Of a DNA stretch of 64,000 nucleotides, positions 43,749 to 53,605 are shown in pieces; position 1 is the first letter of the stretch, and every line of letters begins with the position of its first letter. This DNA comes from Candidatus Zixiibacteriota bacterium. Its GTDB lineage: Bacteria; Zixibacteria; MSB-5A5; GN15; FEB-12. A program made the translations under genes and the position numbers. The DNA is taken from the NCBI GenBank assembly GCA_034003725.1, contig JAVEYB010000001.1, positions 330,631-394,630 of the forward strand, read 5' to 3'. Under the pieces are notes generated by a model, which worked only from the letters and a program-made list of their open reading frames with translations, did not search any database and was not told the DNA's origin.

Positions 43749-46151
43749 TCAGTGCGCCCGATTGTCGGCCGCCAGTTCCGCCTGCGCACTCGTCCGTCCG
43801 CTGCCCGGAGTGAAAGTCAGGCGAATATCGGCGCCGATTGTCCTCCCCGGCATCGGATAGTTCGCCAGAAGCACGTAGTCCCGGTCGCGAAGGTTATCGA
43901 TTCGGGCTGTCCCGCCGGCTGTCCAGTGCGCACCCAGCGAAAACTCGACCCCGAGCGCGAGATCATCGACCCGGTACGCCCCGTAGTACTTCGTGTTGGC
44001 GTCGTTGGTGTAGGTCTTGTCGGCCCAGCGGATCGAGTAACGTGCCGACACAACACCAAGCCGCCCTTCCACGGACAGCCGCGACAGATACCGGGGATAG
44101 AACACGAGTCGTTTGTTATAGGTGGCGTGGTCGGGCACCTTGTTGACTGCGTCGGTGACGGCGTTGTGCCACTCCAGACGAATCCTCTTCCCCAGCGCCG
44201 ACACGGCGAGAGACTCCTCGTGTCCCGTGATCCGGGCTCTTCCGAGATTCATCGGCTGCCACTGGTCCTGGAAGTTGACCATCCAGACCACCATATCGGT
44301 CACGTTCGAGTGGAAATAAGTAACATGGGCGTCTACCTCGGCGCCCAGCAGGTCACCGGCGATTTCGAGCGAAATGTCGGAGTGTTCGGCGTGTTCGGGT
44401 CGAAGGTCCGGATTGCCGGTCGACCGCGCATCACCGCGCCAGAACAGCGCGTTAATGGACGGCAGCCGCAGCGACTTGCCGTAGCCCGCGCGAAGCGTGT
44501 AGTGATAGCGGCGGCCGTACGATATCGCCGCGCCTATGCGCGGTGACCACGACTCCGATACATGCGACTCCCCGCGATCGAGCAGCGTCACATAATCGGC
44601 TTCCGTCTGCGCGTAGTCATACCGCATGGCGGCATCCAGCGCGACGCGATCCACGGGAATGCCACGAGCGACATCGAAGCGCTGTGACACCATCAGCGCC
44701 GCGCCTCTGCTCCTCCTGATCGACAGTCCCATCGCAAACCGGGACCGAAGATAATCGTCGTGAAACAGACGGTCGCGACGGTACTCCAGCAGACCGCGAA
44801 CCTGATTCCCCCGCCAGATCTGTGCCTGAGAGCTCTGCTTGATCGACACCTGGTCATTGAGGAAACGGCTGTCGTAATGATAGGCCGGGCTGATTGCCGG
44901 GTCGAGATTACGGAACGACTGATCGAATTGCGTGAATCCAAACGACAGCTCATGCTGGTGCAAAGGCATCGCGGCATACGTCAACGCCGCCGTGCCGATC
45001 AGCCGGTCGTCCCGCGCCCGTCCGGTCGTGTCCGGACGCGACACCGAACCCGGCAGTCCCCGACGCGTCCGATGATGATGAACCGAGTACGAAAGCGACA
45101 GCGGCCGGGCAAGCTGCGCCATCCCCGATCCGAAGTAGTTTTCGGTCCGGACTTCATTGTTCTGACGGACGCCTTCGTAGGTGACCGGCTCTCCAGCGGA
45201 GCCGCCGACCGCATACGCGTACTCAAAATCTCCGTCGGCTTCACGATGGCTGTAGTTGAATCGATTCGACACGCCATTGAGCAGAATCGGATTATTCAGA
45301 TCGACCCCGCCTTCAAGCGCGTGGTACGCGCCGATCGACGAGTACAGGTTCACCAGGCGATCGCGTTCGTACGCCTCGGGCCGGGTCACGATGTTGATTG
45401 CGCCGGCCAGCGCGTCCGGGCCGAACTCGGCCGACGCCCCGCCCGTGTGCACCTCGATCCGTTCCACCAACTCCAGCGGAATCCCGCTCAGGTCGGCGAC
45501 TCCGGTCCCCGATGCGTTGAGCCTCTGGCCGTCGATCAGCACCAGCACCTGCTTGGATGAACTCCCCCGCATCCGTATCTCCACCGGCCCGGCGCCTCCC
45601 GCCTCCTGTACGTAAAGACCATCGACCCTTTGCAGCACATCGGTCAGCGAACCCGCCCGGCTCGTGCGGATGGCTTCCTTGTCGATCACCAGCGGGCGCG
45701 CCGAACTTAACGGTCGTCGCACATCCTCAACCGACACGCTGCCGAGATCATACACGGTCGGTGTCATCCGGATCTCCACCTGTACGGGGTGATCCGAGCT
45801 CACTTGCACACCGGTCGGCGGCGGCGGCTCATAACCTACTGACCGCACGACGATCTCATACCGCCCTTCGGGCACGAGACGAAACGCAAACGTGCCGTCG
45901 GCAGCCGTCACGGTCACGAAACCGGCCGGCTGAAGGCTCACGGTCGCTGACGGCACCGCTGAGCCGGACCGGTCGTCAAGAACCACGCCGGATACCCTCA
46001 CCAGCGGGGTAGTGGTTCCATCCGGGAATGCCGCTCCATAGGCTATTGCGGAAAACAAGAGAAGCAGGGTGAGGGCGGCGCCGCCGACGGCGTACCGCCT
46101 TCGGGGGGGATCGTGCTTTCGATCCCTCAAGGTACGAAAAAAGCGCTGCAT
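43749..46151 (-). CDS. BtuB-like TonB-dependent receptor (probable cobalamin transporter)
   Basis: 800 aa from ATG 46151 with GGAGGTTCC ahead. After a signal segment (residues about 20-42) comes a carboxypeptidase-regulatory-like domain (about 50-130), a TonB plug (VLQRVDGLYVQEAGGAGPVEIRMRGSSSKQVLVLIDGQ..., about 165-280) and a long barrel. The strand ending in IRLTF is followed by a polar tail of about 20 residues, so the protein does not end in an aromatic. A cobalamin riboswitch lies 79 bp upstream, which assigns it to B12 uptake across the outer membrane with reasonable confidence. The BtuG-like propeller gene follows; no TonB, BtuF or BtuCD genes are in the window. Confidence 0.9.
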   Translation of the reverse strand: MQRFFRTLRDRKHDPPRRRYAVGGAALTLLLLFSAIAYGAAFPDGTTTPLVRVSGVVLDDRSGSAVPSATVSLQPAGFVTVTAADGTFAFRLVPEGRYEIVVRSVGYEPPPPTGVQVSSDHPVQVEIRMTPTVYDLGSVSVEDVRRPLSSARPLVIDKEAIRTSRAGSLTDVLQRVDGLYVQEAGGAGPVEIRMRGSSSKQVLVLIDGQRLNASGTGVADLSGIPLELVERIEVHTGGASAEFGPDALAGAINIVTRPEAYERDRLVNLYSSIGAYHALEGGVDLNNPILLNGVSNRFNYSHREADGDFEYAYAVGGSAGEPVTYEGVRQNNEVRTENYFGSGMAQLARPLSLSYSVHHHRTRRGLPGSVSRPDTTGRARDDRLIGTAALTYAAMPLHQHELSFGFTQFDQSFRNLDPAISPAYHYDSRFLNDQVSIKQSSQAQIWRGNQVRGLLEYRRDRLFHDDYLRSRFAMGLSIRRSRGAALMVSQRFDVARGIPVDRVALDAAMRYDYAQTEADYVTLLDRGESHVSESWSPRIGAAISYGRRYHYTLRAGYGKSLRLPSINALFWRGDARSTGNPDLRPEHAEHSDISLEIAGDLLGAEVDAHVTYFHSNVTDMVVWMVNFQDQWQPMNLGRARITGHEESLAVSALGKRIRLEWHNAVTDAVNKVPDHATYNKRLVFYPRYLSRLSVEGRLGVVSARYSIRWADKTYTNDANTKYYGAYRVDDLALGVEFSLGAHWTAGGTARIDNLRDRDYVLLANYPMPGRTIGADIRLTFTPGSGRTSAQAELAADNRAH

Positions 46152-46229
46152 GGAACCTCCATGGAGCGCCACTGGCGTAGGTGGTCGTTGACCGATCAGC
46201 CCGCGCTGATGGCACACCAAAACCGATAG

Positions 46230-46395
46230 ATGATACGGCAGGTTTCCTGGCTCCGGCTTCAGGCCTCAGCGGGCGCCTTCCCTGATCAACTCAAGTGGCG
46301 TTGTGCCCGGCGAGTAGCCGTTACAGTAGCGGGGCTGCGACGGATTTCCACCGCCTTCCCTATTACCCGTCCCCATGGACGGCACCGTATCGGTG
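46230..46395 (-). promoter_or_regulatory. Cobalamin riboswitch
   Basis: Minus strand: P1 arm GATACGG (complement of 46385-46391) pairs with CCGTATC (complement of 46232-46238). Between them lie the expected landmarks GGTGGAAATCCG, the B12 box GCAGCCCCGCTACTGTAA and the 3' GAGCCAGGAAACCTGCC. It precedes the BtuB-like receptor gene by 79 bp. B12 binding is expected to lower expression. No obvious T-run terminator follows, so control may be by blocking the ribosome site at 46152-46160. Confidence 0.95.
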
Positions 46396-46402
46396 TTATC
46401 CA

Positions 46403-46431
46403 AGGTTACGCGCGCCGACGTGCGCCGTCAA
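46403..46431 (-). promoter_or_regulatory. Candidate promoter of the riboswitch transcript
   Basis: Minus strand TTGACG, 17-bp spacer, TAACCT. The predicted start (about 46396) coincides with the riboswitch 5' end. Confidence 0.5.
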
Positions 46432-46434
46432 GGC

Positions 46435-46470
46435 AAAAAAACAGCCGGGCATCACAACGATGCCCGGCTG
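46435..46470 (-). terminator. Intrinsic terminator after the PorV-like gene at 46494
   Basis: Minus strand CAGCCGGGCATC-GTTGT-GATGCCCGGCTG followed by T7. It closes the three-gene operon that starts at 53605 and lies just before the riboswitch promoter. Confidence 0.93.
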
Positions 46471-46493
46471 GGAATCCTTCCGGTCGCGCGCCC

Positions 46494-47483
46494 TTAGAAG
46501 GCGGCCTTCACCGTGAAGAACTGATTGTCGTCGAATACGTCGGTCTCAGCCCAGGAGTACTCGAAGGTGAACCGGGTGTCGCCGAACATGACGTTCAGGC
46601 CGGCGCCCAGAGTCAACCCGTAGATGTACGAATCCTGGTCCGAGAAGTTATAGCCTGCGCGAAGCGCATAGCGGCCGTCGTACATATACTCGAATCCGCC
46701 CTGGAAATAGTCGTCCGAATAGTTGTTGGACCGGAAATTTCCGGACAGGCTCGAGAAATGCGGACCGTTGTCCACGAAATCGTACGCCAGACCGATATTG
46801 ATCGAGCTCGGCAGGTCGAACGACGAGGAGATCGGCCGTCCGGCGCGGTCGCCGATGTCGCGATCGAACCCGATACCGTCGAACTCCATCTCCGGGCCGT
46901 AGTTCTTGATCGACAGACCCAGCGTCACGCCACTCCAGCGCGGGTCGTACAGGAAGCCGACGTCAAACGCCATACCGGTCGCCGATGCTTCGAAAATGCT
47001 CTCGTGAATGAACATCCCCGACACGCCGAACGACACGTTGGCGGTCAGCACGCGCGCGTAGGACACGTTGATGACTGACAGCGTCGGGCTGAATTCCCGG
47101 CCGGTTCCGTCCGGGAACGCGTCGGTGGTTTCCTCGAGATCGCCGATCGAAACGACTTTCGCCCCGGCGCCGAGGGTACCGAAGCCCTCGATATAGGTCG
47201 CCACACCGACCCAGTTGACGTCGATGTCGGCAATATATGGCAGATAGGTGAACATGGCCTCCGTGCCCTCCAGCGACGCAAGCCCGGCCGGATTCCAGTA
47301 CATGGACTCCACACCGGTGGTCGTGGAAAGAACGGCGCCACCCATCGCGGTGCCGCGGGAGCCGATCGGTATCAGAAGCTCCTGGGCGCCGGCGGTGCCG
47401 ATGCGTTGTGTGTTCCCCGCGTAAACGGACGTTACGCTTACGGCAAGGAGAACGACCAACACGAGTATCGTCTTATGTTTCAT
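46494..47483 (-). CDS. PorV/UPF0164-type outer-membrane protein
   Basis: 329 aa. Signal peptide 1-22 (VYA-GN). The start TAGAQELLIPIGSRGTAMGGAVLSTTTGVESMYWNPAGLASL has the RGTAMGGA and YWNPAGL hallmarks of PorV/PorQ-like FadL-fold barrels; the C-terminus FFTVKAAF ends in Phe. It is the third gene of an operon with a TonB receptor and a large secreted protein (18-bp gap to the latter), which differs from the PorV-like protein at 16280 in context. It may help export or anchor the 1071-residue partner (inference). Confidence 0.85.
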   Translation of the reverse strand: MKHKTILVLVVLLAVSVTSVYAGNTQRIGTAGAQELLIPIGSRGTAMGGAVLSTTTGVESMYWNPAGLASLEGTEAMFTYLPYIADIDVNWVGVATYIEGFGTLGAGAKVVSIGDLEETTDAFPDGTGREFSPTLSVINVSYARVLTANVSFGVSGMFIHESIFEASATGMAFDVGFLYDPRWSGVTLGLSIKNYGPEMEFDGIGFDRDIGDRAGRPISSSFDLPSSINIGLAYDFVDNGPHFSSLSGNFRSNNYSDDYFQGGFEYMYDGRYALRAGYNFSDQDSYIYGLTLGAGLNVMFGDTRFTFEYSWAETDVFDDNQFFTVKAAF

Positions 47484-47501
47484 TACTACTCTCCTCCTCG
47501 C

Positions 47502-50500
47502 CTAGTAAATTAGCAGAACTTCTTGTTCCATGAAGATCGCCATCTTGCCGACCTTCTGGCCGAAGCCCGGCGCATCGACGACCCAGATATAGATGCCCGA
47601 GGCGACCGGCAAACCCTTTTCGGACAGCAGATCCCAGTACGCCAGGGCGCTCGGGTCGTCTTTGTCGAGCGTCCGAATCAGTTCACCGCTCAGATTGTAA
47701 ATCGTGATGGAGCACCGTTCGGGCAGGTGATGCCAGTAAATCTGCTTGTTACCCGGCGACGGATCGTATGGTCCGTACAGGTAGAACGGGTTCGGCACGG
47801 CCTTGATCGCGTTCAGGTCCGCCTCGTCGCCGCTGGAAACCACGATCGGGGCCGACGAAGTGAACTGGAACACGTCTTCCGCCGTGTTGATCTTCGCGGT
47901 CGTAAACCGAATGATCGTGCCTTCCTCGGGCTGAGTCAGCGCACCCGAGTTGTCCGAGACCTTAATACGACCAATCCGGAAGTCCGCCGGGAAGCTGTAT
48001 GGCGGGACGGCCGGGATCGGTTCCACGTACGGAACTTCCCACGGATAGATGCGGTCACCAAAGCTCCAGCCACCCGATCCATCGTCGTCGAGGATCGAGA
48101 AGTTGATCTGGACGTCATCGGATGGATCATCCGGGGTCCCGATGCCTATGTTCCACACTTCGAACGGCGCTCTGCCCGCAAACGGCAGATCGGTGTTCCA
48201 GTCGTAGTACCCAGAACCGGCGGCCGTGAATCGGAATTCCCAGTCGTAGGTGCCGATATTGCCCTGCCAGTTCAATCGGGCGAAGTTGTTGAACTGGTCG
48301 GACTCGACATACCAGTCACCCGTCGAGTTCAGCGAGTACATGACGTTGTCCGATGGGTCGAGCGGTCCGGCGGCGGTCGCTACCTCGCGAATGGCCACGA
48401 CGCCCAGATTTGGGCCGGCCACCTTCACCATCAGACCTTCTGTGATGAGATAGTCCTCGTCACCGGTCTGGTTGAGCTGGTTCGACAGCAGCGTGGTTCC
48501 GGTCGTTACGTTGACCAGACTCCACACCGTGGTGATGGTGGTATCGAAGTGTTCCTCGGTCCAGGTACTGCAGGTCCCGGGAACCGTATCGATGTCCCGA
48601 AGCGTGATGATATAGGTCGTGTCTCCGGAGATGACCGTATCGAGCGTAATCGTCGTGTCAAACTCGCAGTTCTCGACAATCGTATCGGTGAACATACCGG
48701 TTGCGGTGTCGTATGCGAACCGGACCTCGTAGGTGTCACCGGTCATTTCCGCCGGGTTGACGATCAGCGGAGTGATGACGCCGTCGGAGCCGCCGGCGGT
48801 CTGCTCGACATCCAGCGTGTCATACGCGGACGACGGGTAATCGACGTTCGGCGTCGGCGCCTGCGGACGGGCCGCGATCGGCGTGCGGTTGGCCGACGTC
48901 AGCGTGACCGGCGTGGCCGCCGGATCGTAGCTGTACGCTTCGACACGGAAGTAATACTGCGTGATATTCCGCAGATTGCCGCCCTGCAGGTAATCCTGAT
49001 TGACGACAAAGTACCGCTGGAGGCCGCCGTCATTGCCGTTTTTGACCAAACGGGTTTCGAGCGATCCGGTCAGCGGATCGAGCACGGCGTCCTGAATCTG
49101 CGCGATACCGTCGGTGACGTCGAAGTTGCCGATCTGGGTCCACGGACCGTTGGGCGAGGCGCCCTGGTACACGGTGTAGCCCTGGAACGGATAGTCGCCG
49201 GGGTCAACTTCTGACGCGTTCGTCCAGGTGAGTACGACCTGTTCGTCGAATTCCTTCACCGTAACCACCGGCGCCGCCGGCGGCTCGGGAATATCGAAGT
49301 CGATGTCGTACGCGGACTGGGCGAATTCATCGTAGTACTTCAGCACGGAGATCGATGACAGCCGGTCACCGCCCTGGCCGACGATCAGCGCGCAGAGGAT
49401 CTCGGTCGAGTCGCCCGGCTGGAAGGTGACCGGACCGGTCGACATCATGAACCGGCGGTCGGCCGGCGCCACGTCGAGGTCGCCCTCGCCCGTTACCGGG
49501 TCGCCGGTATGCACGAACTTCGAAACGACACCGTTGTAAGTATAGTCGTTGCCGTCGTTCGTGAGACCGTTCATGTAGCGATACGTCTCGACGTAGTCGT
49601 TCGGGTCCGTACCGTTGATATACTTATTAAATGACGACATGGCCTGATTGCGATATTCGGGCCACAACTGTCCCCAGGCCTTCGCAGTATCGGCGGGATC
49701 GCCGGTGAACTCGAGCGGGCCCTGGAAGAAGTCCACGCCGTAAGCCGGCGGTGTCGTCCCGTAGTACTGGTCGTTGTTGTTGGCGTTATAGGTGAAGCCA
49801 AGCGACAGGTTGGTGTCGCAGCCGACGAGGTCGTCGCCCGCGCCGCCCAGATCCGGGTCGTTCCAGATCGCGAAATAGCAGTTCTCCAGCGTCCGCGGCC
49901 CATTGTTAAAGACCTGGAAGCGCATGAAGACGATATTCCCGAGCGGGTTCTCCCGGTTGAAGCCGAATGCGGTCATCTGCACTTCCAGGCCGAGCGGATC
50001 CGTTTCGCCCGCGTCGTTGGAGTGCTGCGCCGGATCGGCGTCGTTAAACACCGACCAGAGTTGCTGATCACCGAGGATCGAGGGAATCGTATCAATATGC
50101 GCTATTGTTACGCTGTCCTCTTGATAGGTCGTGTCAATACGCCATGGCTCAGGAGCTCCCTGCATCGCGACGGCGTAGTCCATGTAGTCCTGCCACTCCT
50201 GATTGGGAGAGAAAATCAGGGTGTCCGCCGTACCCGGTGTGACATCGGAGTCATTATAGATCGGGTTTGGATGGCCCAGAAATTCCCGTTCCAGCTTGTA
50301 CACGCGGAATTCTGGCACGTCCGGCATGAACGTTTCGTTCTGCATCGGGCCCGGCACGTACTCATCGCTGTACTCGGAGATGATAATCAGCGTGTCGCCG
50401 GTCGTGGCGTCGGTAGCCCCGACCCACAGACCGCCGGCATACAAAGGCGAGCGGACGTTGGCGCCGCTGAAGATCTCGTCCAGCGACGTGTACGGCCAGT

Positions 50501-50717
50501 AGGTGCCGTAGTCGTTGCCGAAGAAGTCGGCAAGGTCGCGACCGAAGTTACCGTGGTTCGTCACGAACATCAGGATGCGGTTGGCGTCGATAAACGTCGT
50601 ATTGTCAACCTGCATCGACGATGTCGCGGCATTTCGGGTCTGGTCAAGCCTCGGGGCCGCCATCAATGGCAGCGCCACGAGCAGGACCAGCACAACACTC
50701 AAAAGTTTCAATTTCAT
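47502..50717 (-). CDS. Large secreted protein with PNPF / FlgD-Ig-like C-terminal domain
   Basis: 1071 aa. Signal peptide 1-20 (LMA-AP). The N-terminal half has repeated aromatic/Asp-rich blocks (NHGNFGRDLADFFGNDYGTYWPY, GLWVGATD) seen in surface proteins of FCB lineages; a fibronectin-like segment (PPAAPVVTVKEFDEQVVLTWTN) lies near 485-560. The last 90 residues begin AVPNPFYLYGPYD and continue with CSITIYNLSGELIRTL, WDLLSEKGLPVASGIYIW and GKMAIF, the FlgD-Ig-like fold used as a type IX sorting signal in Bacteroidetes. Whether it is a sorting signal here is inference. Family otherwise unknown to me. It sits between TonB receptor and PorV-like genes. Confidence 0.75.
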   Translation of the reverse strand: MKLKLLSVVLVLLVALPLMAAPRLDQTRNAATSSMQVDNTTFIDANRILMFVTNHGNFGRDLADFFGNDYGTYWPYTSLDEIFSGANVRSPLYAGGLWVGATDATTGDTLIIISEYSDEYVPGPMQNETFMPDVPEFRVYKLEREFLGHPNPIYNDSDVTPGTADTLIFSPNQEWQDYMDYAVAMQGAPEPWRIDTTYQEDSVTIAHIDTIPSILGDQQLWSVFNDADPAQHSNDAGETDPLGLEVQMTAFGFNRENPLGNIVFMRFQVFNNGPRTLENCYFAIWNDPDLGGAGDDLVGCDTNLSLGFTYNANNNDQYYGTTPPAYGVDFFQGPLEFTGDPADTAKAWGQLWPEYRNQAMSSFNKYINGTDPNDYVETYRYMNGLTNDGNDYTYNGVVSKFVHTGDPVTGEGDLDVAPADRRFMMSTGPVTFQPGDSTEILCALIVGQGGDRLSSISVLKYYDEFAQSAYDIDFDIPEPPAAPVVTVKEFDEQVVLTWTNASEVDPGDYPFQGYTVYQGASPNGPWTQIGNFDVTDGIAQIQDAVLDPLTGSLETRLVKNGNDGGLQRYFVVNQDYLQGGNLRNITQYYFRVEAYSYDPAATPVTLTSANRTPIAARPQAPTPNVDYPSSAYDTLDVEQTAGGSDGVITPLIVNPAEMTGDTYEVRFAYDTATGMFTDTIVENCEFDTTITLDTVISGDTTYIITLRDIDTVPGTCSTWTEEHFDTTITTVWSLVNVTTGTTLLSNQLNQTGDEDYLITEGLMVKVAGPNLGVVAIREVATAAGPLDPSDNVMYSLNSTGDWYVESDQFNNFARLNWQGNIGTYDWEFRFTAAGSGYYDWNTDLPFAGRAPFEVWNIGIGTPDDPSDDVQINFSILDDDGSGGWSFGDRIYPWEVPYVEPIPAVPPYSFPADFRIGRIKVSDNSGALTQPEEGTIIRFTTAKINTAEDVFQFTSSAPIVVSSGDEADLNAIKAVPNPFYLYGPYDPSPGNKQIYWHHLPERCSITIYNLSGELIRTLDKDDPSALAYWDLLSEKGLPVASGIYIWVVDAPGFGQKVGKMAIFMEQEVLLIY

Positions 50718-50737
50718 AACACGTTACCCCTTCTCCC

Positions 50738-53605
50738 TCAGAATGACAGACGCAACCCGACCAGGATCATACGCGGATTGGCGTAGTTCTTGGGGTTGTT
50801 CTGGGCGTAGTCGTACCGGTACGCGAACTCATCGCCGGGGGCGGATTCGCTGGTCGACGAAGCGCGAACCTGGCCTTCCTCGGTCTCGAGGTAGCCCGAC
50901 GTGTTCGGCTTGCCGGTGCCTTCGTACACCGCCACCACGTTTTCACGATTCAGCAGGTTCTGAATCCACACGTACGGCACGAGCTGGTTGCCGCCGATCC
51001 GGAAGCTGCGTTCGAGCTTCATATCGATCGTGAACTGCCAGGGCATGCGGGCGGAGTTGATGCCGCCGGTCGGCTCCTGGGTCACCGCGGCGTTCGGCGT
51101 CACGGCGTCGTAGATCAACGTCGGCGTGTACGGCAAACCGCTGGCCAGCTGGACCACGGTGTTCCATCCGAAGTTCTCGAACGGACGGAAGTTGCCGATC
51201 ATCGGGCCCTCGCCCTTGCCGGTACGCACGTCGAAGATTCCGATGAGGCTGTGACGCTGGTCGTAATCCAGCGGGTTGGTCGACTTCGGAGCTCCGTTCG
51301 GGTTCTTCCACGCGATGTTGTACTGGCTGTTGGCGTACGAGCCCGTACCGGTCGCGTAGCTGAGCGAATACCGCAGGTCGATACTGAGGTTACGGGTCCG
51401 GCGCATGGACAGGTTGAAATCAACGCCCTTCACCGTCCCGTAGTCGGTGTTGTCATAGAAGTCATACGCGGTCGGCAGCGCCGCCTGGTGGAAGATCTGG
51501 GTCAGATCCTTCACGTCCTTATAATAGGCGGTGATATCGAACGCCGTATTGTCACCGAGCTGCTGCGTGATACCAACCTCGTACTGGGTAATCGTCTCCG
51601 GCTCCAGATTCGGGTTGGCGAACGGGTAGTACGAACCGGCCGTGACACGGGTCTCGAGGAAGTCATAGCCGTTGTACAGCCGCCGCAGGTCGGGACGCTG
51701 ATAGAAAATACCGTAGTTGATATGCATCTGCGTCTTGTCGCTGACCGGGAACGAAATACCCAGGCGCGGCGACAGGCGCGTGAACTTCTCTGAATCCGTG
51801 AGATCGGCGCGGTCCAGCGAGCTGTTGTCATCGCCGAACGGCGCGGTCTCGTCGATCAGCCGAAGCGCTTTGTAATCGAAGTAGTCGAAGCGCAGACCGG
51901 CGTTGATAATGAGTCCCCGCCACTCGAAACGATCCTGCACGTAAAGGCCGAGGTTAATCGGGTGCTTGGTATCGTTGACGTACGTTTCGTCGTCGCTGAC
52001 CTCGCCGTCCTCGTCGAATCCGTAGCGGTTCACGCGGTCGGTCGAGAATCCCTGGGTCGGGTTGAGGTTCTCGTAATAGCGCACGGTGTGGCGCTGGAAG
52101 TCGAACCCGACCTTGGTGGTGTGGCTGGCGCTGAGCTGGCTGGTGAGATCGCCCTTCAGGCCGATATACGACGACCGGCGGTCGAAGTAGTTCGTCCAGT
52201 AGGACTCGACATAGCCGACGGTGTCACCGGTGGCCGTGTCGATCACCGCGTTGCCCTCGCGGAACAGGTTGAAGTTATCGTATTCCGGGTTCGGGAGCGC
52301 CCGCTCGTAGGCGGCGATGTCGTCGAACACCACGCCGTCACCGCGCTTGCGCTGCGTGTCGAAGTAGGACAAGCTCAGGTTGTAGAACGTCTCGGCGTTC
52401 AGCGTATGCGTCACCTTGGCGTTCAATCCGAGGTTCTTGTCCTCGTACAACGGCGAGTGTTTCACCTGCTGCTGGAACGTCGGGTTGTAGAAATAGTGGC
52501 GGTATTCCTGCCACCGGTCGATCGAACCGTTGCCCGACAGCTGCAGCTTGAAGTTCGGCGTGAAGTTGTAGTCGATCTTACCCTGGTACGACCAGCCCTT
52601 CAGCGAGTTGTACGGCAGCCGCTGCAGGTTGTCGTCTCCCTCGTTGATGCCGAACTCTTCGTAGACGTCTTTCGTCTTGATCGACGGTTCCCTGTCGCCC
52701 ATGTAGCGCCGCTCGCCGGAAACGAAGAAGTATCCCTTCTCCAGTCCGGGAATCGGGCCGCTCAGGTCGCCCGAGTACCAGTTCTGATCGAAGCTGTCGT
52801 AGCCGAAGGGGCTGGCGACATTGTCCGAGACCGCCTCGAAGTTGCCGTGGAATTCATCGGTTCCGGAGTTGGTCGTCACGTTGACGATACCGGAGGCGAC
52901 GTGGCCGTATTCGGCCGAGAAGGCGCCCGAGGTCACCGAGACTTCCTTGATGGCGTTGTTATTGATATTCGCAGTCGAGATACCGGAGAGCGGATCCTGC
53001 TGCGAGAACCCGTCCACGTAATACGCCACCTCGGACGGACGGCCGCCGCGCAGGTTGATTTCGGTTCCCTGGGCGAGCGACTCGCGATTGCCGCGCTGGC
53101 GCGTATCCACGTTGGAGTTCATCCGGACCACGCTGTTCTGGATACCGACCACCTGCTCGAATCCGCGGGTGGGCAGCGCCAGCAGCTCTTCGCGCGAGAC
53201 CACTTCCACCGACGTCGTCTTGTCCTTGACGACCAGGGGGGCCTCGGCCGTGACCTGGATGGTTTTATTCAGGTCGGCAGCCTGAGAACTCAGCGACTGG
53301 TCCTGATAGGTCGCGAGGTCCGCAGAGACATGCACGTTGGAAACTTCGAGTGCGCCGAAGCCCACCGCCGTCATCCGCAAAGTATAGGTGCCGACCGGCA
53401 CGTTGATTATTTTGTACTTACCGTTTTCGTCGGTAACCGCTCCGAGATTCGTGCCAACAACGGCAACGGACACGCCGATCAACGGCTCGTTCGTCTGGGC
53501 GTCCGTAACGACACCCGTGATCGAACCGGTAACCGCTGACCAGGCGGATCCCGTCACCAGCAGGCAGATCAGAGCGACCGCTGCAAAGAGACGTTTTAGC
53601 TTCAT
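50738..53605 (-). CDS. TonB-dependent receptor with carboxypeptidase-regulatory-like N-terminus
   Basis: 955 aa. Signal peptide 1-23. A carboxypeptidase-regulatory-like domain (GSITGVVTDAQTNEPLIGVSVAV..., residues 26-105) is followed by a plug domain (EVVSREELLALPTRGFEQVVGIQNSVV, GGRPSEVAYYVDGFSQQDP, ASGIVNVTTNSGTDEFHG) and a large barrel ending MILVGLRLSF. This is the Oar/SusC-like class of active outer-membrane importers; ligand unknown. It is the first gene of a three-gene operon (gaps of 20 and 18 bp) ending at 46435. The leader is about 140 nt. Confidence 0.93.
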   Translation of the reverse strand: MKLKRLFAAVALICLLVTGSAWSAVTGSITGVVTDAQTNEPLIGVSVAVVGTNLGAVTDENGKYKIINVPVGTYTLRMTAVGFGALEVSNVHVSADLATYQDQSLSSQAADLNKTIQVTAEAPLVVKDKTTSVEVVSREELLALPTRGFEQVVGIQNSVVRMNSNVDTRQRGNRESLAQGTEINLRGGRPSEVAYYVDGFSQQDPLSGISTANINNNAIKEVSVTSGAFSAEYGHVASGIVNVTTNSGTDEFHGNFEAVSDNVASPFGYDSFDQNWYSGDLSGPIPGLEKGYFFVSGERRYMGDREPSIKTKDVYEEFGINEGDDNLQRLPYNSLKGWSYQGKIDYNFTPNFKLQLSGNGSIDRWQEYRHYFYNPTFQQQVKHSPLYEDKNLGLNAKVTHTLNAETFYNLSLSYFDTQRKRGDGVVFDDIAAYERALPNPEYDNFNLFREGNAVIDTATGDTVGYVESYWTNYFDRRSSYIGLKGDLTSQLSASHTTKVGFDFQRHTVRYYENLNPTQGFSTDRVNRYGFDEDGEVSDDETYVNDTKHPINLGLYVQDRFEWRGLIINAGLRFDYFDYKALRLIDETAPFGDDNSSLDRADLTDSEKFTRLSPRLGISFPVSDKTQMHINYGIFYQRPDLRRLYNGYDFLETRVTAGSYYPFANPNLEPETITQYEVGITQQLGDNTAFDITAYYKDVKDLTQIFHQAALPTAYDFYDNTDYGTVKGVDFNLSMRRTRNLSIDLRYSLSYATGTGSYANSQYNIAWKNPNGAPKSTNPLDYDQRHSLIGIFDVRTGKGEGPMIGNFRPFENFGWNTVVQLASGLPYTPTLIYDAVTPNAAVTQEPTGGINSARMPWQFTIDMKLERSFRIGGNQLVPYVWIQNLLNRENVVAVYEGTGKPNTSGYLETEEGQVRASSTSESAPGDEFAYRYDYAQNNPKNYANPRMILVGLRLSF

